A DNA stretch of 64,000 nucleotides from Acinetobacter terrae (GCF_013004375.1 NZ_JABERI010000041.1:124001-188000), one strand, 5' to 3'; shown: positions 8,746-18,507, counted from the stretch's first letter. The notes: generated from the letters alone by a model not told the origin. Made by a program: numbers and translations.

Positions 8746-9678
8746 TTAGGCACAGAAAATATCTTTAACCTTGCTTTTCAAGTCTTCCATTTGTTCAATG
8801 ATATTTTTAATCATCAACTGGGAAACGCGTGAAATTTGTCGTTTTGGCGCAACACATAGAGCAATGGTCAGCGGATGCAGCCCTTTGTCTAAAATAGGCT
8901 TAAAGATTAATTCCTCACGCTCAAGCTCAGGAAAAACGTCCAAATAACTTAAAATTCCGATGCCGGTATTGGCTTTGATTAAGTTATTCATCAAGCGAAT
9001 ATCATTCGATTCAGTTTTACGTGCGGGTATAAATTTATGATGTTTATACATGGCTTGCACATAGTCATGAATAATCAAGGGTTCTGCGGGAATAAAATGA
9101 TTGTCACTTAAGGTATCTGAAAAATAAATCTTTTCGACTTCTGCAAGTGGATGTGATTTTCCCATCACAAAACCTAAAGGCAATTCTAAAAAATGCACCA
9201 CTTCAAGGTGTTGATGGGCTTTGGGATTCAGGATTAAACCAAAATCCAATTCTGCATCGATGATCTTCCGGGCGATAACTTCACTGTCTGCGACCCGAAT
9301 ATTAAAATTGATCCATGGATAGTTTTGATACATATATTGCACCGATTGCATGACAAAACCATCACTTAAGGCAGAGATTAAACCAAACTCGATGGTTCCA
9401 CGGGTAAGCCCCTGAATTTCATCAAAACGGATTCGGGTTTGCTGGAATTCTTTTTGCCATTTCAAGACATCGGCATAGAGTAATTCACCGGCAAGAGTGA
9501 GTTTTAAGCCGCTCGGCAAACGCTCAAATAACACAATTCCCAACTCTTCTTCAGCCAAAGCAATTTGCCGATGTACCGCAGACACGGAAATAAATAATTG
9601 ATCTGCGGCTTTACGTAAACTTCCAGTTCTCGCCACAGCTATAAAATATTCTGAAAATCGGGAAAAAGGCGTATTCAT
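8746..9678 (-). CDS. LysR-family regulator, HpxR-like by context
   Basis: A 310-residue LysR-type transcription factor. The N-terminal winged helix (about residues 10-65) contains FIAVARTGSLRKAADQLFISVSAVHRQIALAEEELG split over the usual helix-turn-helix, and the effector domain follows. The upstream codon at 9690 is TTG, so ATG 9678 is the better start. It is divergent from the Rieske oxygenase gene, the same arrangement as hpxR and hpxD in Klebsiella, so it probably controls that gene; a candidate operator lies at 9815. The inducer is unknown. Confidence 0.85.
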   Translation of the reverse strand: MNTPFSRFSEYFIAVARTGSLRKAADQLFISVSAVHRQIALAEEELGIVLFERLPSGLKLTLAGELLYADVLKWQKEFQQTRIRFDEIQGLTRGTIEFGLISALSDGFVMQSVQYMYQNYPWINFNIRVADSEVIARKIIDAELDFGLILNPKAHQHLEVVHFLELPLGFVMGKSHPLAEVEKIYFSDTLSDNHFIPAEPLIIHDYVQAMYKHHKFIPARKTESNDIRLMNNLIKANTGIGILSYLDVFPELEREELIFKPILDKGLHPLTIALCVAPKRQISRVSQLMIKNIIEQMEDLKSKVKDIFCA

Positions 9679-9739
9679 CAATTTAGTCAAAGCTTGGAAC
9701 CAACTTTTATTTATATCAACATTTTAGATAAGCGTTCTT

Positions 9740-9757
9740 ATGCGAGTTTTATGCCAA
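9740..9757 (-). promoter_or_regulatory. Possible weak sigma-54 element before the LysR gene
   Basis: The minus strand reads TTTGGCATAAAACTCGCA, with GG-N10-GC but a poor -12 box (CGC instead of TGC). LysR genes usually use sigma-70, so this may be chance. Confidence 0.3.
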
Positions 9758-9814
9758 ATGATGATGTTCTATATATAAATATATTCACACACCAATTGAA
9801 GTGTTCTCATTTTT

Positions 9815-9838
9815 AGAATGATTTATACGAAACATTCT
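9815..9838. promoter_or_regulatory. Inverted repeat, candidate LysR operator
   Basis: AGAATG and CATTCT form an inverted repeat with a 12-base A/T-rich spacer, in the spacer between the divergent LysR and Rieske genes, and a further AGAATG copy lies just downstream. The layout fits LysR-type sites. Confidence 0.4.
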
Positions 9839-9958
9839 AATAGACAGAATGATAAAAAATTAAGTAATTTCAATGATAAGTAAAGCCAAAATTACATGAA
9901 AATGCAAATTTTAAGGCCTGTAAAAAGATATGACATAAAGCAATGATATAGGTTTGAT

Positions 9959-11014
9959 ATGAACGCAATTCCAGTCACCAATTTATTCAACAAGCCCTGT
10001 TATAGCCAGTTTGATAATCAGGACTGGGACATTCTGGCACATCATTGGTATCCGGTTGCACGTATTCAGGACGTTTCGACCCAACCGCAACAAGTGACGC
10101 TGCTTGATGTCAAACTTGCACTGTATAAAACAGAAAGTGGCGCTATTCATTTGGTGCGTGATATCTGCCCACACCGCGGTGTACCTTTGACCAAAGGCTG
10201 GGTATCGGGTGAAAATATTGTCTGTCCTTATCATGGCTTACATTACAACGCCGAAGGGCAATGCATCAAAATCCCGGCACAACCTGAACTGACCAAGATT
10301 TCTGACCGCTTTTCCTTGACTAAATTTCCAGTGGTCGAAAAATACGGTTTAATTTGGACCAGTATTTTTAGCCGTGATGAATCGAAAGCCAATTTTCCTG
10401 AACTAGAGACCTGGGATACTGCAGGGCACCAATCGATCTTACCGCCGTTTGTTGATATTGGTGGTTCCAGTGGCCGTCAGCTGGAAGGTTTTATTGATGT
10501 TGCGCATTTCGCTTGGGTGCATCAAAGTTCATTTGCAGATCGTGAAAATCAGGTGGTGCCCAAATATTCAACAGAACGGACCGAGTATGGTTTACATAGC
10601 GAATATGTCAGTGATGTCAGCAACTATCCGCATGGTATGCAACATTTGGCACCAGAAGGTTTCTTGTGGAAACGGGTATTTGATGTCTATCCACCATTTT
10701 CTGCGGTGTTGACGGTACATTTTCCTGAACAAGGGCTGTTAAAAATCCTCAATGCCTGTTGTCCGGTTTCACATAATAAAACCCGTTTATTCGTGCCGCT
10801 GACACGCAACTTCGATACCACCGGTGATTTACAAGCCGTGTATGACTTTAATGCACAAATTTTTGCAGAAGATCAGGAAATGGTGGAAAGTCAAAAACCC
10901 GAAGAGTTACCCCTTGATATTTCAATGGAAGCACATTTTGAAGCAGATCGCTCTTCAACGACTTATCGTCGAATATTAGCCGAGTGGGGGTTAAGCAAAC
11001 GTTATATTGTTTAA
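9959..11014 (+). CDS. hpxD: Rieske non-haem iron oxygenase, HpxD-like
   Basis: Predicted terminal oxygenase of 351 residues. The Rieske [2Fe-2S] ligands are seen as CPHRG and, 17 residues later, CPYHG (C-x-H and C-x2-H). The catalytic domain has the mononuclear iron motif around FIDVAHFAWVHQSSF (E/D...H...H). In Klebsiella HpxD acts with reductase HpxE on hypoxanthine; here the island context and the adjacent divergent LysR gene support the same role, but no reductase gene is seen in the window, so the electron donor must be encoded elsewhere. The start ATG 9959 lacks a strong ribosome site. Its mRNA probably ends in the AT-rich dyad at 11012-11055. Confidence 0.75.
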   Translation: MNAIPVTNLFNKPCYSQFDNQDWDILAHHWYPVARIQDVSTQPQQVTLLDVKLALYKTESGAIHLVRDICPHRGVPLTKGWVSGENIVCPYHGLHYNAEGQCIKIPAQPELTKISDRFSLTKFPVVEKYGLIWTSIFSRDESKANFPELETWDTAGHQSILPPFVDIGGSSGRQLEGFIDVAHFAWVHQSSFADRENQVVPKYSTERTEYGLHSEYVSDVSNYPHGMQHLAPEGFLWKRVFDVYPPFSAVLTVHFPEQGLLKILNACCPVSHNKTRLFVPLTRNFDTTGDLQAVYDFNAQIFAEDQEMVESQKPEELPLDISMEAHFEADRSSTTYRRILAEWGLSKRYIV

Positions 11015-11189
11015 TCTATTTTAATTTAATCAATATAAAATAGAGATTAAAATATAAATACTAAATTTTATAATGCTAGATTCTATAATAATGATTTTTA
11101 TTTTTATTATATTTTAAAGTGCAGGATTATTTTAAATTCTCTGCTTAATAATAACTGCAGAATGAAAACCGTATAGGATGATGAATAAA

Positions 11190-11675
11190 ATGGATCGACC
11201 CAATCAAGCTCAAATCATCCAGTTTTTAACCTTATCGAATGAGGTTGGGCGAAGAGCGATGTCTTTGGGGCATCACCCTTTTGGCGCAGTATTAGTGGGA
11301 CCGGATCATCAAACAGTGTTGTTAACCCAGTGTAATATTGATACGGTAAATCATGCCGAGTCAACCTTGGCACGTGTTGCTGCCAGTAATTATCTAGCCG
11401 AATATTTATGGCAATGTACCTTGTATACTGCGGTAGAGCCTTGTTGCATGTGTGCCGGAACGATTTATTGGGCCAATATTGGCCGCGTGGTTTATGGCAT
11501 GACCGAACAACGGCTATTAGAATGTACGGGAAATCATCAGGAAAATCCGACCATGAGTGTGTCATCTGCTTATGTCTTTGAACATGGTCAGAAAAATATT
11601 GATTTGATTGGTCCAGTTGCAGAAATTGAAGAAGAAACAGCGGCATTACAACAGGCATTCTGGACACAACGCTAA
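11190..11675 (+). CDS. CDA-fold nucleoside/guanine deaminase
   Basis: A zinc-dependent deaminase of the cytidine/guanine deaminase superfamily, about 161 residues. The motif HAE with the catalytic Glu (NHAESTLARV) and the zinc ligands PCCMC (EPCCMCAGTIYW) are intact. Size and context favour guanine or a related purine base as substrate, similar to GuaD-type enzymes. Three in-frame ATGs exist (11178, 11181, 11190); 11190 is chosen since AGGATGATG then lies at ribosome-site distance. A terminator follows. It could also deaminate a nucleoside such as guanosine. Confidence 0.75.
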   Translation: MDRPNQAQIIQFLTLSNEVGRRAMSLGHHPFGAVLVGPDHQTVLLTQCNIDTVNHAESTLARVAASNYLAEYLWQCTLYTAVEPCCMCAGTIYWANIGRVVYGMTEQRLLECTGNHQENPTMSVSSAYVFEHGQKNIDLIGPVAEIEEETAALQQAFWTQR

Positions 11676-11702
11676 ATTAATTTAATCCATCTGCATTATC
11701 TT

Positions 11703-11730
11703 ATCCTTCTGTTCACGCAGAGGGATTTTT
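11703..11730 (+). terminator. Intrinsic terminator after the deaminase gene
   Basis: Stem ATCCTTCTG / CAGAGGGAT (one G-T pair) followed by five T. Confidence 0.65.
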
Positions 11731-12083
11731 AATATTTGGGTCTTGCTACTCAATATTGAAATTATATATTAAATGTTCACATTTAATGCACTTTATTTAA
11801 ATGCACCAATGATAAGCATAATTGGAATAAATTTGTTTTAAAATAATTTATGTTGTTTAATTAAATGCAAAACATAAAATAAAGACTTATAAATTTAATA
11901 TAAAAATGCTTCGTTTAATGTTTAAAACAAAAATATTTTATTTAAATAGCCTCTATTTATTATTTTTTTCAAAAGTTGGAATAGTTATTGCTATTTATAT
12001 ATTGAACAGACTGAGCTCATTCGAGTGAAGCCATTTTTAAGGCGTGTGTCAGTGGACACAGAGAACAGCAAGAGCAGAACATA
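11731..12083 (+). other. Long AT-rich leader before the purine ABC importer
   Basis: A gene-free stretch of about 350 bases, extremely AT-rich. It holds a sigma-54 element at 11976 and two TGCAC half-sites (near 11787 and 11802) in direct orientation that may be enhancer-type sites. No open frame with a ribosome site was seen. Confidence 0.4.
11976..11993 (+). promoter_or_regulatory. Sigma-54 promoter for the BMP-type ABC importer operon
   Basis: TTGGAATAGTTATTGCTA has GG at 11978-11979, GC at 11990-11991 and a good TTGCT box, but lacks the usual CAC after GG. It is about 90 bases before the first gene. Confidence 0.5.
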
Positions 12084-13184
12084 ATGAAAGAAAAAAACGC
12101 ATTGAAAACAGAGTTTAAAAAATTAGTGGGTGCATTGCTGGCAAGCGGTGTAGTGGGCATGGCAGCAATGGGGAATGCTCAGGCTGAAGATAAAGCGGCA
12201 TTTGTTTATATTGGTCCAACCAGTGACCATGGCTGGACCTATTCGCATGACCAGGGCCGTATTAAAACTGAAAAAGCACTCGCTGGAAAATATAAAACCT
12301 CCTATATCGAAAACGTACCTGAAACGGCAGATGCTGAACGTGTGATCCGTAACTTGGCACAACAAGGCAATAAAGTCATTTTTGCAACCTCGTTCGGTTA
12401 TATGAATGCGATGGAGAAAGTATCCAAGCAATTTCCAAATACTGTGTTTATGCATGCAACGGGTTATAAGCAGGCAAAGAATTTAGGGGTATATGACGTA
12501 CGTACCTATGAAGGTGCTTATATGCTGGGTGTGGTTGCAGGTCAAAAAACCAAAAACAATGTATTAGGGGTGGTTGGCTCTTTCCCGATCCCTGAAGTCG
12601 TACGCAACATCAATGCCTATACCTTGGGTGCACAAAGTGTAAATCCAAAAATTAAAACCAAAGTAATTTGGGTGAGTTCATGGTTTAACCCGGGCAAAGA
12701 ACGTGATGCAGCATTGGCATTGATTGCTCAAGGTGCCGATGTACTGATGCAAAATACCGACTCTCCAGCTGTGGTACAAGCAGCAGAACAAAAAGGCGTC
12801 TTTGCCTTTGGTTGGGATTCCGACATGAGCAAATTTGGTCCGAAAGCCCATCTTGCAGCATCGGTTTTACATTGGGAAAAAATTTATACCCCTGTAATGA
12901 CGCAAGTCAGTAATAAAACCTGGAAACCAAGTGCGATCTGGTATGGCGTTAAACAAAAAGCAGTCGATATCGAAAGTTTTGGTCCTTCAGTGTCGGCAGC
13001 ATCTAAAGCAAAAGCACTCAGCGTACGTGATGCCATTCTGAAAGGTACCTTACATCCATTTGCAGGTCCAATTTATAAACAGGATGGCGCATTGGTCTTG
13101 GCAAAAGGCAAATCATTAGATGATGCGGCTTTAAGCAAAATGAACTATTACGTGAAAGGCGTAGAAGGGGCTTTACCGAAGTAA
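12084..13184 (+). CDS. BMP-family ABC substrate-binding protein
   Basis: Periplasmic binding protein of the PnrA/BMP (basic membrane lipoprotein-type) family, 366 residues. A signal peptide is visible, with charged MKEKNALKTEFKKL, a hydrophobic stretch and cleavage near AQAED. The mature start KAAFVYIGPTSDHGWTYSHDQGR is split over the usual purine-nucleoside-binding loop, and FGWDSDMSKFGP is typical near residue 250. It is the first gene of a five-gene run (binding protein, ATPase, two permeases, amidohydrolase). BMP importers carry nucleosides or purines in other bacteria; here guanine, xanthine or a nucleoside is likely. Confidence 0.85.
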   Translation: MKEKNALKTEFKKLVGALLASGVVGMAAMGNAQAEDKAAFVYIGPTSDHGWTYSHDQGRIKTEKALAGKYKTSYIENVPETADAERVIRNLAQQGNKVIFATSFGYMNAMEKVSKQFPNTVFMHATGYKQAKNLGVYDVRTYEGAYMLGVVAGQKTKNNVLGVVGSFPIPEVVRNINAYTLGAQSVNPKIKTKVIWVSSWFNPGKERDAALALIAQGADVLMQNTDSPAVVQAAEQKGVFAFGWDSDMSKFGPKAHLAASVLHWEKIYTPVMTQVSNKTWKPSAIWYGVKQKAVDIESFGPSVSAASKAKALSVRDAILKGTLHPFAGPIYKQDGALVLAKGKSLDDAALSKMNYYVKGVEGALPK

Positions 13185-13278
13185 GTCTGAAGCTGGTTAA
13201 GTTGTAGTAATGCGGTTTGATACCTCATTTTGAATTTTCACTTTTCATCCATCTGAATGCATAACGCGCTTCAGGTGG

Positions 13279-14913
13279 ATGCCGCATGTCGCAGCATTAA
13301 ATAGAGTGCCTATGATGACTCCTCCACACGATATATCTGCTCATACGCGAGAGATGAACCCAGAATCTGCTTCGAGTGTAGCGCGTTTACAGCTGATCAA
13401 TATCTGTAAAAGTTACAATTCATTGAAAGCGAATGACCAGATACATTTAACCGTTCAACCTGGACAAATTCACGCCATCTTGGGTGAAAATGGAGCCGGA
13501 AAAAGTACCCTGATGAAAATCATTTATGGCGCAACCAAGGCCAATCAGGGACAAATGCTCTGGAACGGTAAAGAAGTCAAAATTGACAATCCATCGATGG
13601 CAAGAAAACTTGGTATTGGCATGGTGTATCAGCATTTTTCTTTGTTTGAAACACTCACCGTAGTAGAAAATATTTCACTGGGTTTAGATGAAAAAATTGA
13701 TTTAGCCGTGCTCAGTCAAAAAATTATTGAAGTCTCTGAACAATACGGTTTACCGGTCGATCCACGGCGTGAGGTGTATTCCTTGTCTGTGGGTGAGCGT
13801 CAGCGTGTAGAGATTATTCGCTGTCTATTACAAAATCCCGCTTTAATTATTCTAGATGAACCGACTTCTGTCCTGACCCCACAAGCGGTACGTCAACTGT
13901 TTAAAACCTTACGTTTATTGGCATCCCAAGGTGTTTCGATTTTATATATCAGCCACAAACTGCATGAAATTAAAGAACTCTGTGATGAAGCGACCATTTT
14001 GCGTAATGGCTGTGTCACGGGAAATGTCGATCCCAAAGACAATAGTACCAGTGATTTAGCGCGCTTGATGATTGGTCGTGATTTACCGAGCTATGTCCGC
14101 CAAGAATATCAAGGCATCCAACAGACCTTATTCCAGATTGAAAATTTACATGCCGAATCCGATGACCCATTTGGCGTGTCACTGAAAAATATCAATTTAA
14201 GCATTCAGGCCGGCGAAATTGTTGGTATTGCTGGTATTTCGGGTAATGGTCAAGCAGAACTGCTGTCTTTGCTGTCCGGTGAACAGCGGCTGAAAACAGG
14301 CAAAATCTGTTTAGCGCAGCAGGATATTTCAAGCCTAAGCGCAGGGCAGCGCCGCGACCTAGGACTGGGCTTTGTCCCTGAAGAACGGCTTGGACGCGGT
14401 GCAGTACCGAATATGACCCTGTCACAAAATGCCTTACTGACGGCTTTTCGCCAAGGATTCACCCGTTGGGGATTGATTAAATTTGCCCAATGCAAAACCT
14501 TTGCCGAGCAATGTATCGAAAAATTTGGCGTCAAAGCCAGTGGCAGTGATGCGGAAGCACGTTCTTTATCTGGCGGGAATTTACAAAAATTTATTGTCGG
14601 TCGTGAAATTCTGCAAAATCCAAAAATCCTGATTGTGGCGCAGCCGACATGGGGCGTGGATGTTGGCGCCTCGATGTTTATCCGACAAACCCTGATTGAT
14701 TTATCACGTCAGGGCGTTGCCATTTTGGTGATTTCAGAAGAACTGGAAGAACTGTTTGAAATGAGTGACCGGCTGTGCGTGTTAGCCAATGGCGAGTTAT
14801 CTGAACCGGTCAACACAGATGAGACCAATGCAGAAAATATTGGGATGCTGATGTCGGGAATCCATCGTCCGCTGACAGCAGAACAAAGCGTAGAGGAGCA
14901 AATTCATGCTTAA
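13279..14913 (+). CDS. ABC importer ATPase with two nucleotide-binding domains
   Basis: Sugar/nucleoside-type double ATPase of 544 residues. Domain 1 has Walker A GENGAGKST, signature LSVGERQRVEI and Walker B IILDEPTS. Domain 2 has a degenerate Walker A (GISGNGQAE), signature LSGGNLQK and ILIVAQPTWG in place of Walker B, as usual in this family, so domain 1 should carry hydrolysis. Start is uncertain: ATG 13279 has a ribosome-like CAGGTGG directly abutting it, while ATG 13312 would shorten the protein by 11 residues. It pairs with the two permeases downstream. Confidence 0.88.
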   Translation: MPHVAALNRVPMMTPPHDISAHTREMNPESASSVARLQLINICKSYNSLKANDQIHLTVQPGQIHAILGENGAGKSTLMKIIYGATKANQGQMLWNGKEVKIDNPSMARKLGIGMVYQHFSLFETLTVVENISLGLDEKIDLAVLSQKIIEVSEQYGLPVDPRREVYSLSVGERQRVEIIRCLLQNPALIILDEPTSVLTPQAVRQLFKTLRLLASQGVSILYISHKLHEIKELCDEATILRNGCVTGNVDPKDNSTSDLARLMIGRDLPSYVRQEYQGIQQTLFQIENLHAESDDPFGVSLKNINLSIQAGEIVGIAGISGNGQAELLSLLSGEQRLKTGKICLAQQDISSLSAGQRRDLGLGFVPEERLGRGAVPNMTLSQNALLTAFRQGFTRWGLIKFAQCKTFAEQCIEKFGVKASGSDAEARSLSGGNLQKFIVGREILQNPKILIVAQPTWGVDVGASMFIRQTLIDLSRQGVAILVISEELEELFEMSDRLCVLANGELSEPVNTDETNAENIGMLMSGIHRPLTAEQSVEEQIHA

Positions 14914-14952
14914 CACGCTTTTAATCTCTATTTATGTCTACAGGAGGATGCA

Positions 14953-16050
14953 ATGCATTTATTAGAACCGCGTGAACATCCATCTAAAATGATGAAGTGG
15001 CTTTCTCCTGTGATTGCACTTGTGGCCATGCTGATTGTCGGCAGCATTTTATTTTTAATGTTGGGCGTCGATCCTGCCAAAGCCATGTACATCTTTTTTA
15101 TTGAACCGCTGGCATCTGGGTATGGGTGGAGCGAACTGGCGGTCAAAGCCGGTCCATTGATCTTAATTGCCTTGGGTCTGGCGGTCGGCTTTCGGGCCAA
15201 ATTATTTAATATTGGTGCCGAAGGTCAACTCACCATGGGCGCAATTTTTGGTGGCGGTATTGCCATTTTATTCCATGATCAGATCGGCGGGTGGATTTTA
15301 CCTTTGATGATCGTGATGGGTGCGCTAGGCGGGGCATTATGGGGCGCGATTCCTGCCTTGCTAAAAACCCATTTTAATGCCGAAGAAACCCTGACCACTT
15401 TAATGATGAACTATGTTGCGCTGTTTGTGTTGCTGTACTTGGTCAATGGACCTTGGCGTGATCCCGATGGGATGAATTTTCCACAATCAGTGATGTTTAA
15501 TGACAGTGCCACGCTACCGTTGATTATGGAAGGGACCCGCATTAACGCGTCACTTTTTATCACACTTTTTGCCGTGGTGCTGTTTTGGGTGTTTATGGGT
15601 AAGAGTCTGACGGCTTATAAATTGGAAGTCAGTGGTCAGGCACCTTTGGCGGCAAAATATGCCGGTTTTTCATCCTCAAAAGCCATTTGGATGAGTCTGG
15701 TGATTTCCGGCACCATGGCAGGCATTGCCGGTATTTGCGAAGTTGCTGGCCCGATTGGACAACTAAATCCGAATCTGTCACCGGGGTATGGCTATGCAGC
15801 CATCATTGTGGCGTATTTGGGTCGTCTGAATCCGATTGGCATTGTGCTGTCGGGCTGCTTTATGGCGCTGATTTATTTGGGCGGGGAAATGGCGCAAATG
15901 CAACTGCAACTACCGGTGGCCATTACCGGAATTTTCCAAGGCTTATTGTTGTTCTTCCTGTTGGCTTCTGACGCGCTGATTGAAAACCGTTACCGTTTTG
16001 CCAAAAAGAATGTTGTGCCTGTTCCTCAGTCCGCAGCAACCAGCTCTTAA
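14953..16050 (+). CDS. ABC importer permease 1 (BPD_transp_2 family)
   Basis: Inner-membrane permease of 365 residues with eight or more hydrophobic helices. It has the family segment LFNIGAEGQLTMGAIFGGG near residue 85 and VAYLGRLNPIGIVLSG near the end, as in NupP/YufP-type nucleoside permeases. A strong AGGAGG ribosome site precedes ATG 14953, 39 bases after the ATPase stop. It should form a heterodimer with the product of the next gene. Confidence 0.88.
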   Translation: MHLLEPREHPSKMMKWLSPVIALVAMLIVGSILFLMLGVDPAKAMYIFFIEPLASGYGWSELAVKAGPLILIALGLAVGFRAKLFNIGAEGQLTMGAIFGGGIAILFHDQIGGWILPLMIVMGALGGALWGAIPALLKTHFNAEETLTTLMMNYVALFVLLYLVNGPWRDPDGMNFPQSVMFNDSATLPLIMEGTRINASLFITLFAVVLFWVFMGKSLTAYKLEVSGQAPLAAKYAGFSSSKAIWMSLVISGTMAGIAGICEVAGPIGQLNPNLSPGYGYAAIIVAYLGRLNPIGIVLSGCFMALIYLGGEMAQMQLQLPVAITGIFQGLLLFFLLASDALIENRYRFAKKNVVPVPQSAATSS

Positions 16051-16083
16051 TCCAATGTTGTCTACAGTAAAAGGAAGCATGAT

Positions 16084-17004
16084 ATGGCTTTAGAATTAAC
16101 CGCAATTCTTGCAGGTACTGTTGCTGCAGCAACGCCGCTGATTTTTGCCGGTTTGGGGGAATTGGTCACGCAGCGTAGCGGTGTAATTAATTTGGGCGTC
16201 GAAGGCATGATGCTGGTGGGTGCCATTGCTGGCTTTGCCTTTGCAGCACAATATGATGCCAGTGTGTTTAGCGCCTTATTGATGGGCGGTTTAGCAGGCA
16301 TGTTAATGGCATTGATTTTTGCCTTTTTTACCTTGTCACTCAGCACCAACCAATCGGCGTGTGGTTTGGCTTTAACCATTTTTGGTTTGGGGATTTCCGC
16401 ATTTTTGGGGCAAAACTATGTCAGCACTGCGTTACCCGGTCTAGCCAATTTTAATATTCCACTGCTGGCTGATATTCCGGTACTTGGCCCGATTTTATTC
16501 CAACAAAACTATGTGGTGTATCTGTCGATTTTTGCATTTTTTGCCGTGTGGTTTGTCTTGGCAAAAACTCGCTTGGGTTTACTGCTTAAAGCAGTCGGTG
16601 AATCACCGGAAAGTGCGCATGCCATGGGTTACCACGTGTTGGCGATTCGTTATGGCGCAGTTCTTTTTGGCGGCATGATGGCTGGTATTGGTGGGGCATT
16701 TTTATCGACGGTCTATACCCCGATGTGGATTGAAAATATGGTTGCCGGACGTGGCTGGATTGCGATTGCCTTGGTGGTGTTTGCCGTGTGGAAACCAACC
16801 CGTTTAATGCTCGGTGCTTACCTGTTTGGCGGCGTGACTATTTTGCAATTTCACGCGCAAGCCTTGGGCATCAATGTACCGAATGAGTTTCTTGCCGCAT
16901 TGCCGTATTTAGCCACTATTGTGGTGTTGGTGATGATTTCACGCGATAAAAAATTACTGAAAATGAATTTACCAGCCTCTTTAGGCAAAACCTTTGTGCC
17001 CTAA
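16084..17004 (+). CDS. ABC importer permease 2 (BPD_transp_2 family)
   Basis: Second inner-membrane permease, 306 residues, with about eight helices. The stretch LGELVTQRSGVINLGVEGMM near residues 25-45 is the hallmark of the NupQ/YufQ partner, and the loop GESPESAHAMGY near 180 is the coupling region to the ATPase. AAAGGAAG precedes ATG 16084. It follows permease 1 by 33 bases and precedes the amidohydrolase by 49 bases, so uptake and deamination look co-expressed. Confidence 0.88.
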   Translation: MALELTAILAGTVAAATPLIFAGLGELVTQRSGVINLGVEGMMLVGAIAGFAFAAQYDASVFSALLMGGLAGMLMALIFAFFTLSLSTNQSACGLALTIFGLGISAFLGQNYVSTALPGLANFNIPLLADIPVLGPILFQQNYVVYLSIFAFFAVWFVLAKTRLGLLLKAVGESPESAHAMGYHVLAIRYGAVLFGGMMAGIGGAFLSTVYTPMWIENMVAGRGWIAIALVVFAVWKPTRLMLGAYLFGGVTILQFHAQALGINVPNEFLAALPYLATIVVLVMISRDKKLLKMNLPASLGKTFVP

Positions 17005-17053
17005 GTACATGAATTCATAAATCAATAAAACGAAATAAATTTGAGTAGGAACG

Positions 17054-18427
17054 ATGAAAATTTTAACAGCGGCTTATGTCCTGACCATGAATGCGCAGAA
17101 CGAATGCATTAAAAATGGCGCTGTACTGATTGATGGCGACACAATTAAAGCCGTGGGTTCACTCGCGCAGTTAACCCAGCGCTATCCCGAGGTACTCATT
17201 GAGCATTATCCACAGACCCTACTGATGCCGGGCTTAATCAATACCCATTGTCATTCCGGTTTACTGCGCGGTACGGCAGAAGGATTACCGGTTTGGGATT
17301 GGTTACAGCAGTTTATTGATCCGATGCACAGAGTACTTAGTCCTGATGATGCCAAAATCGCCTCTTATTTGTGCTATGCAGAGGCACTTTTATCGGGCAC
17401 AACCACCATTGTCGATATGTGGCGTTATATGGATGGCAGTGCTGAGGCAGCAAAAGACTTGGGGATTCGTGCCGTTCTTGTGCCCTATGTTGCGGAGCAT
17501 CCGGATCACAATTATTTTGAAACCTTAAAAAGTAATGAAGCTTTAATCAATCGTTGGCATAAGCACGCCAATGGGCGAATTCAAGTCTGGGTTGGTTTGG
17601 AACACCTGTTTTATGCAGAAACTTCGGCACTGACGCGCATTGAAAAGTTGTGTCATGATTATCAAACCGGCTTTCACACCCACAGCAACGAAAGTCAGTT
17701 TGATGTACAAGAAAACTTACGTCGTTCTGGCATTCGCCCAATTGAAAGTTTACAAAAATTGGGCTTGCTCGATGTACCCAAAACCTTATTGGCGCATTGT
17801 GTCTGGGCAGATGCCAGAGAAATTCAAATTTTAAAACAACACGCAGTTGGTGTGGCACATAACCCGATTTCCAATATGAAATTGGCATCTGGTGCCGCGC
17901 CTATCGTTGAAATGCTGCGCCAAGGTGTTGCGGTGGGTTTAGGCACTGATGGCGAAAAAGAAAATAATAACTTGGATATGTTTGAAGAAATGAAAACCGC
18001 CTCGTTATTGGCTAAATTCTCGAACCTCGATGCTGCTGCACTGGATGCTTGGTCGGTATGTCAAATGGCGACGCTTACAGGGGCAAGGGCTTTGGGCATG
18101 CAACATGAAATCGGTTCGCTAGAAGTCGGAAAACAGGCGGACATGATTGCAGTGAAGATTGATACCCCACGTATGACACCATTGATTGATCAAGGTCGTT
18201 TATTTAACTTACATACCAATCTGGTCCATGCAGTACAAGGACAAGATGTGTTGATGACTATGGTCGCAGGACAAGTCGTGGTGGAAAATGGTCACTTGGT
18301 GCATGCCGATTTACAGGCACTGATTGATCAAGTCAATCAAGCTGCGCCTCGTTTGTTTGAACGTCGTGATCAGTGGTTTGCCAAGCAAGGTCAAGCCATC
18401 AATGAATTACAGCGTGAAAAATCCTAA
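17054..18427 (+). CDS. Amidohydrolase (guanine/8-oxoguanine deaminase-like)
   Basis: A 457-residue TRZ/ATZ-type amidohydrolase that deaminates an aminated heterocycle. The zinc ligands are THCH (His65, His67), HTHSNE, AHCVWAD and GTDG. After a small N-terminal beta-sandwich, the TIM barrel begins at LMPGLINTHCH. Guanine deaminase, 8-oxoguanine deaminase, SAH/MTA deaminase and hydroxyatrazine hydrolases share this fold and cannot be separated by eye. As last gene of the purine ABC operon it most likely deaminates the imported purine. It may have replaced the decayed paralogue at 8.5 kb. Confidence 0.8.
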   Translation: MKILTAAYVLTMNAQNECIKNGAVLIDGDTIKAVGSLAQLTQRYPEVLIEHYPQTLLMPGLINTHCHSGLLRGTAEGLPVWDWLQQFIDPMHRVLSPDDAKIASYLCYAEALLSGTTTIVDMWRYMDGSAEAAKDLGIRAVLVPYVAEHPDHNYFETLKSNEALINRWHKHANGRIQVWVGLEHLFYAETSALTRIEKLCHDYQTGFHTHSNESQFDVQENLRRSGIRPIESLQKLGLLDVPKTLLAHCVWADAREIQILKQHAVGVAHNPISNMKLASGAAPIVEMLRQGVAVGLGTDGEKENNNLDMFEEMKTASLLAKFSNLDAAALDAWSVCQMATLTGARALGMQHEIGSLEVGKQADMIAVKIDTPRMTPLIDQGRLFNLHTNLVHAVQGQDVLMTMVAGQVVVENGHLVHADLQALIDQVNQAAPRLFERRDQWFAKQGQAINELQREKS

Positions 18428-18478
18428 GTTTTTGTTAAGCTGAATTGCTAAATCAAGCTACTGGATGACCTATATGGA

Positions 18479-18507
18479 AAACCTATTTAGTATAAATAGG
18501 TTTTTTT
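18479..18507 (+). terminator. Intrinsic terminator after the amidohydrolase
   Basis: AACCTATTTA / TAAATAGGTT stem followed by seven T, ending the five-gene ABC operon. Confidence 0.75.

Noticed and set aside
14928..15200. 90-codon minus-strand frame over the first permease
   Set aside because: Antisense to a well-supported permease; several similar frames over accepted genes were dropped for the same reason.
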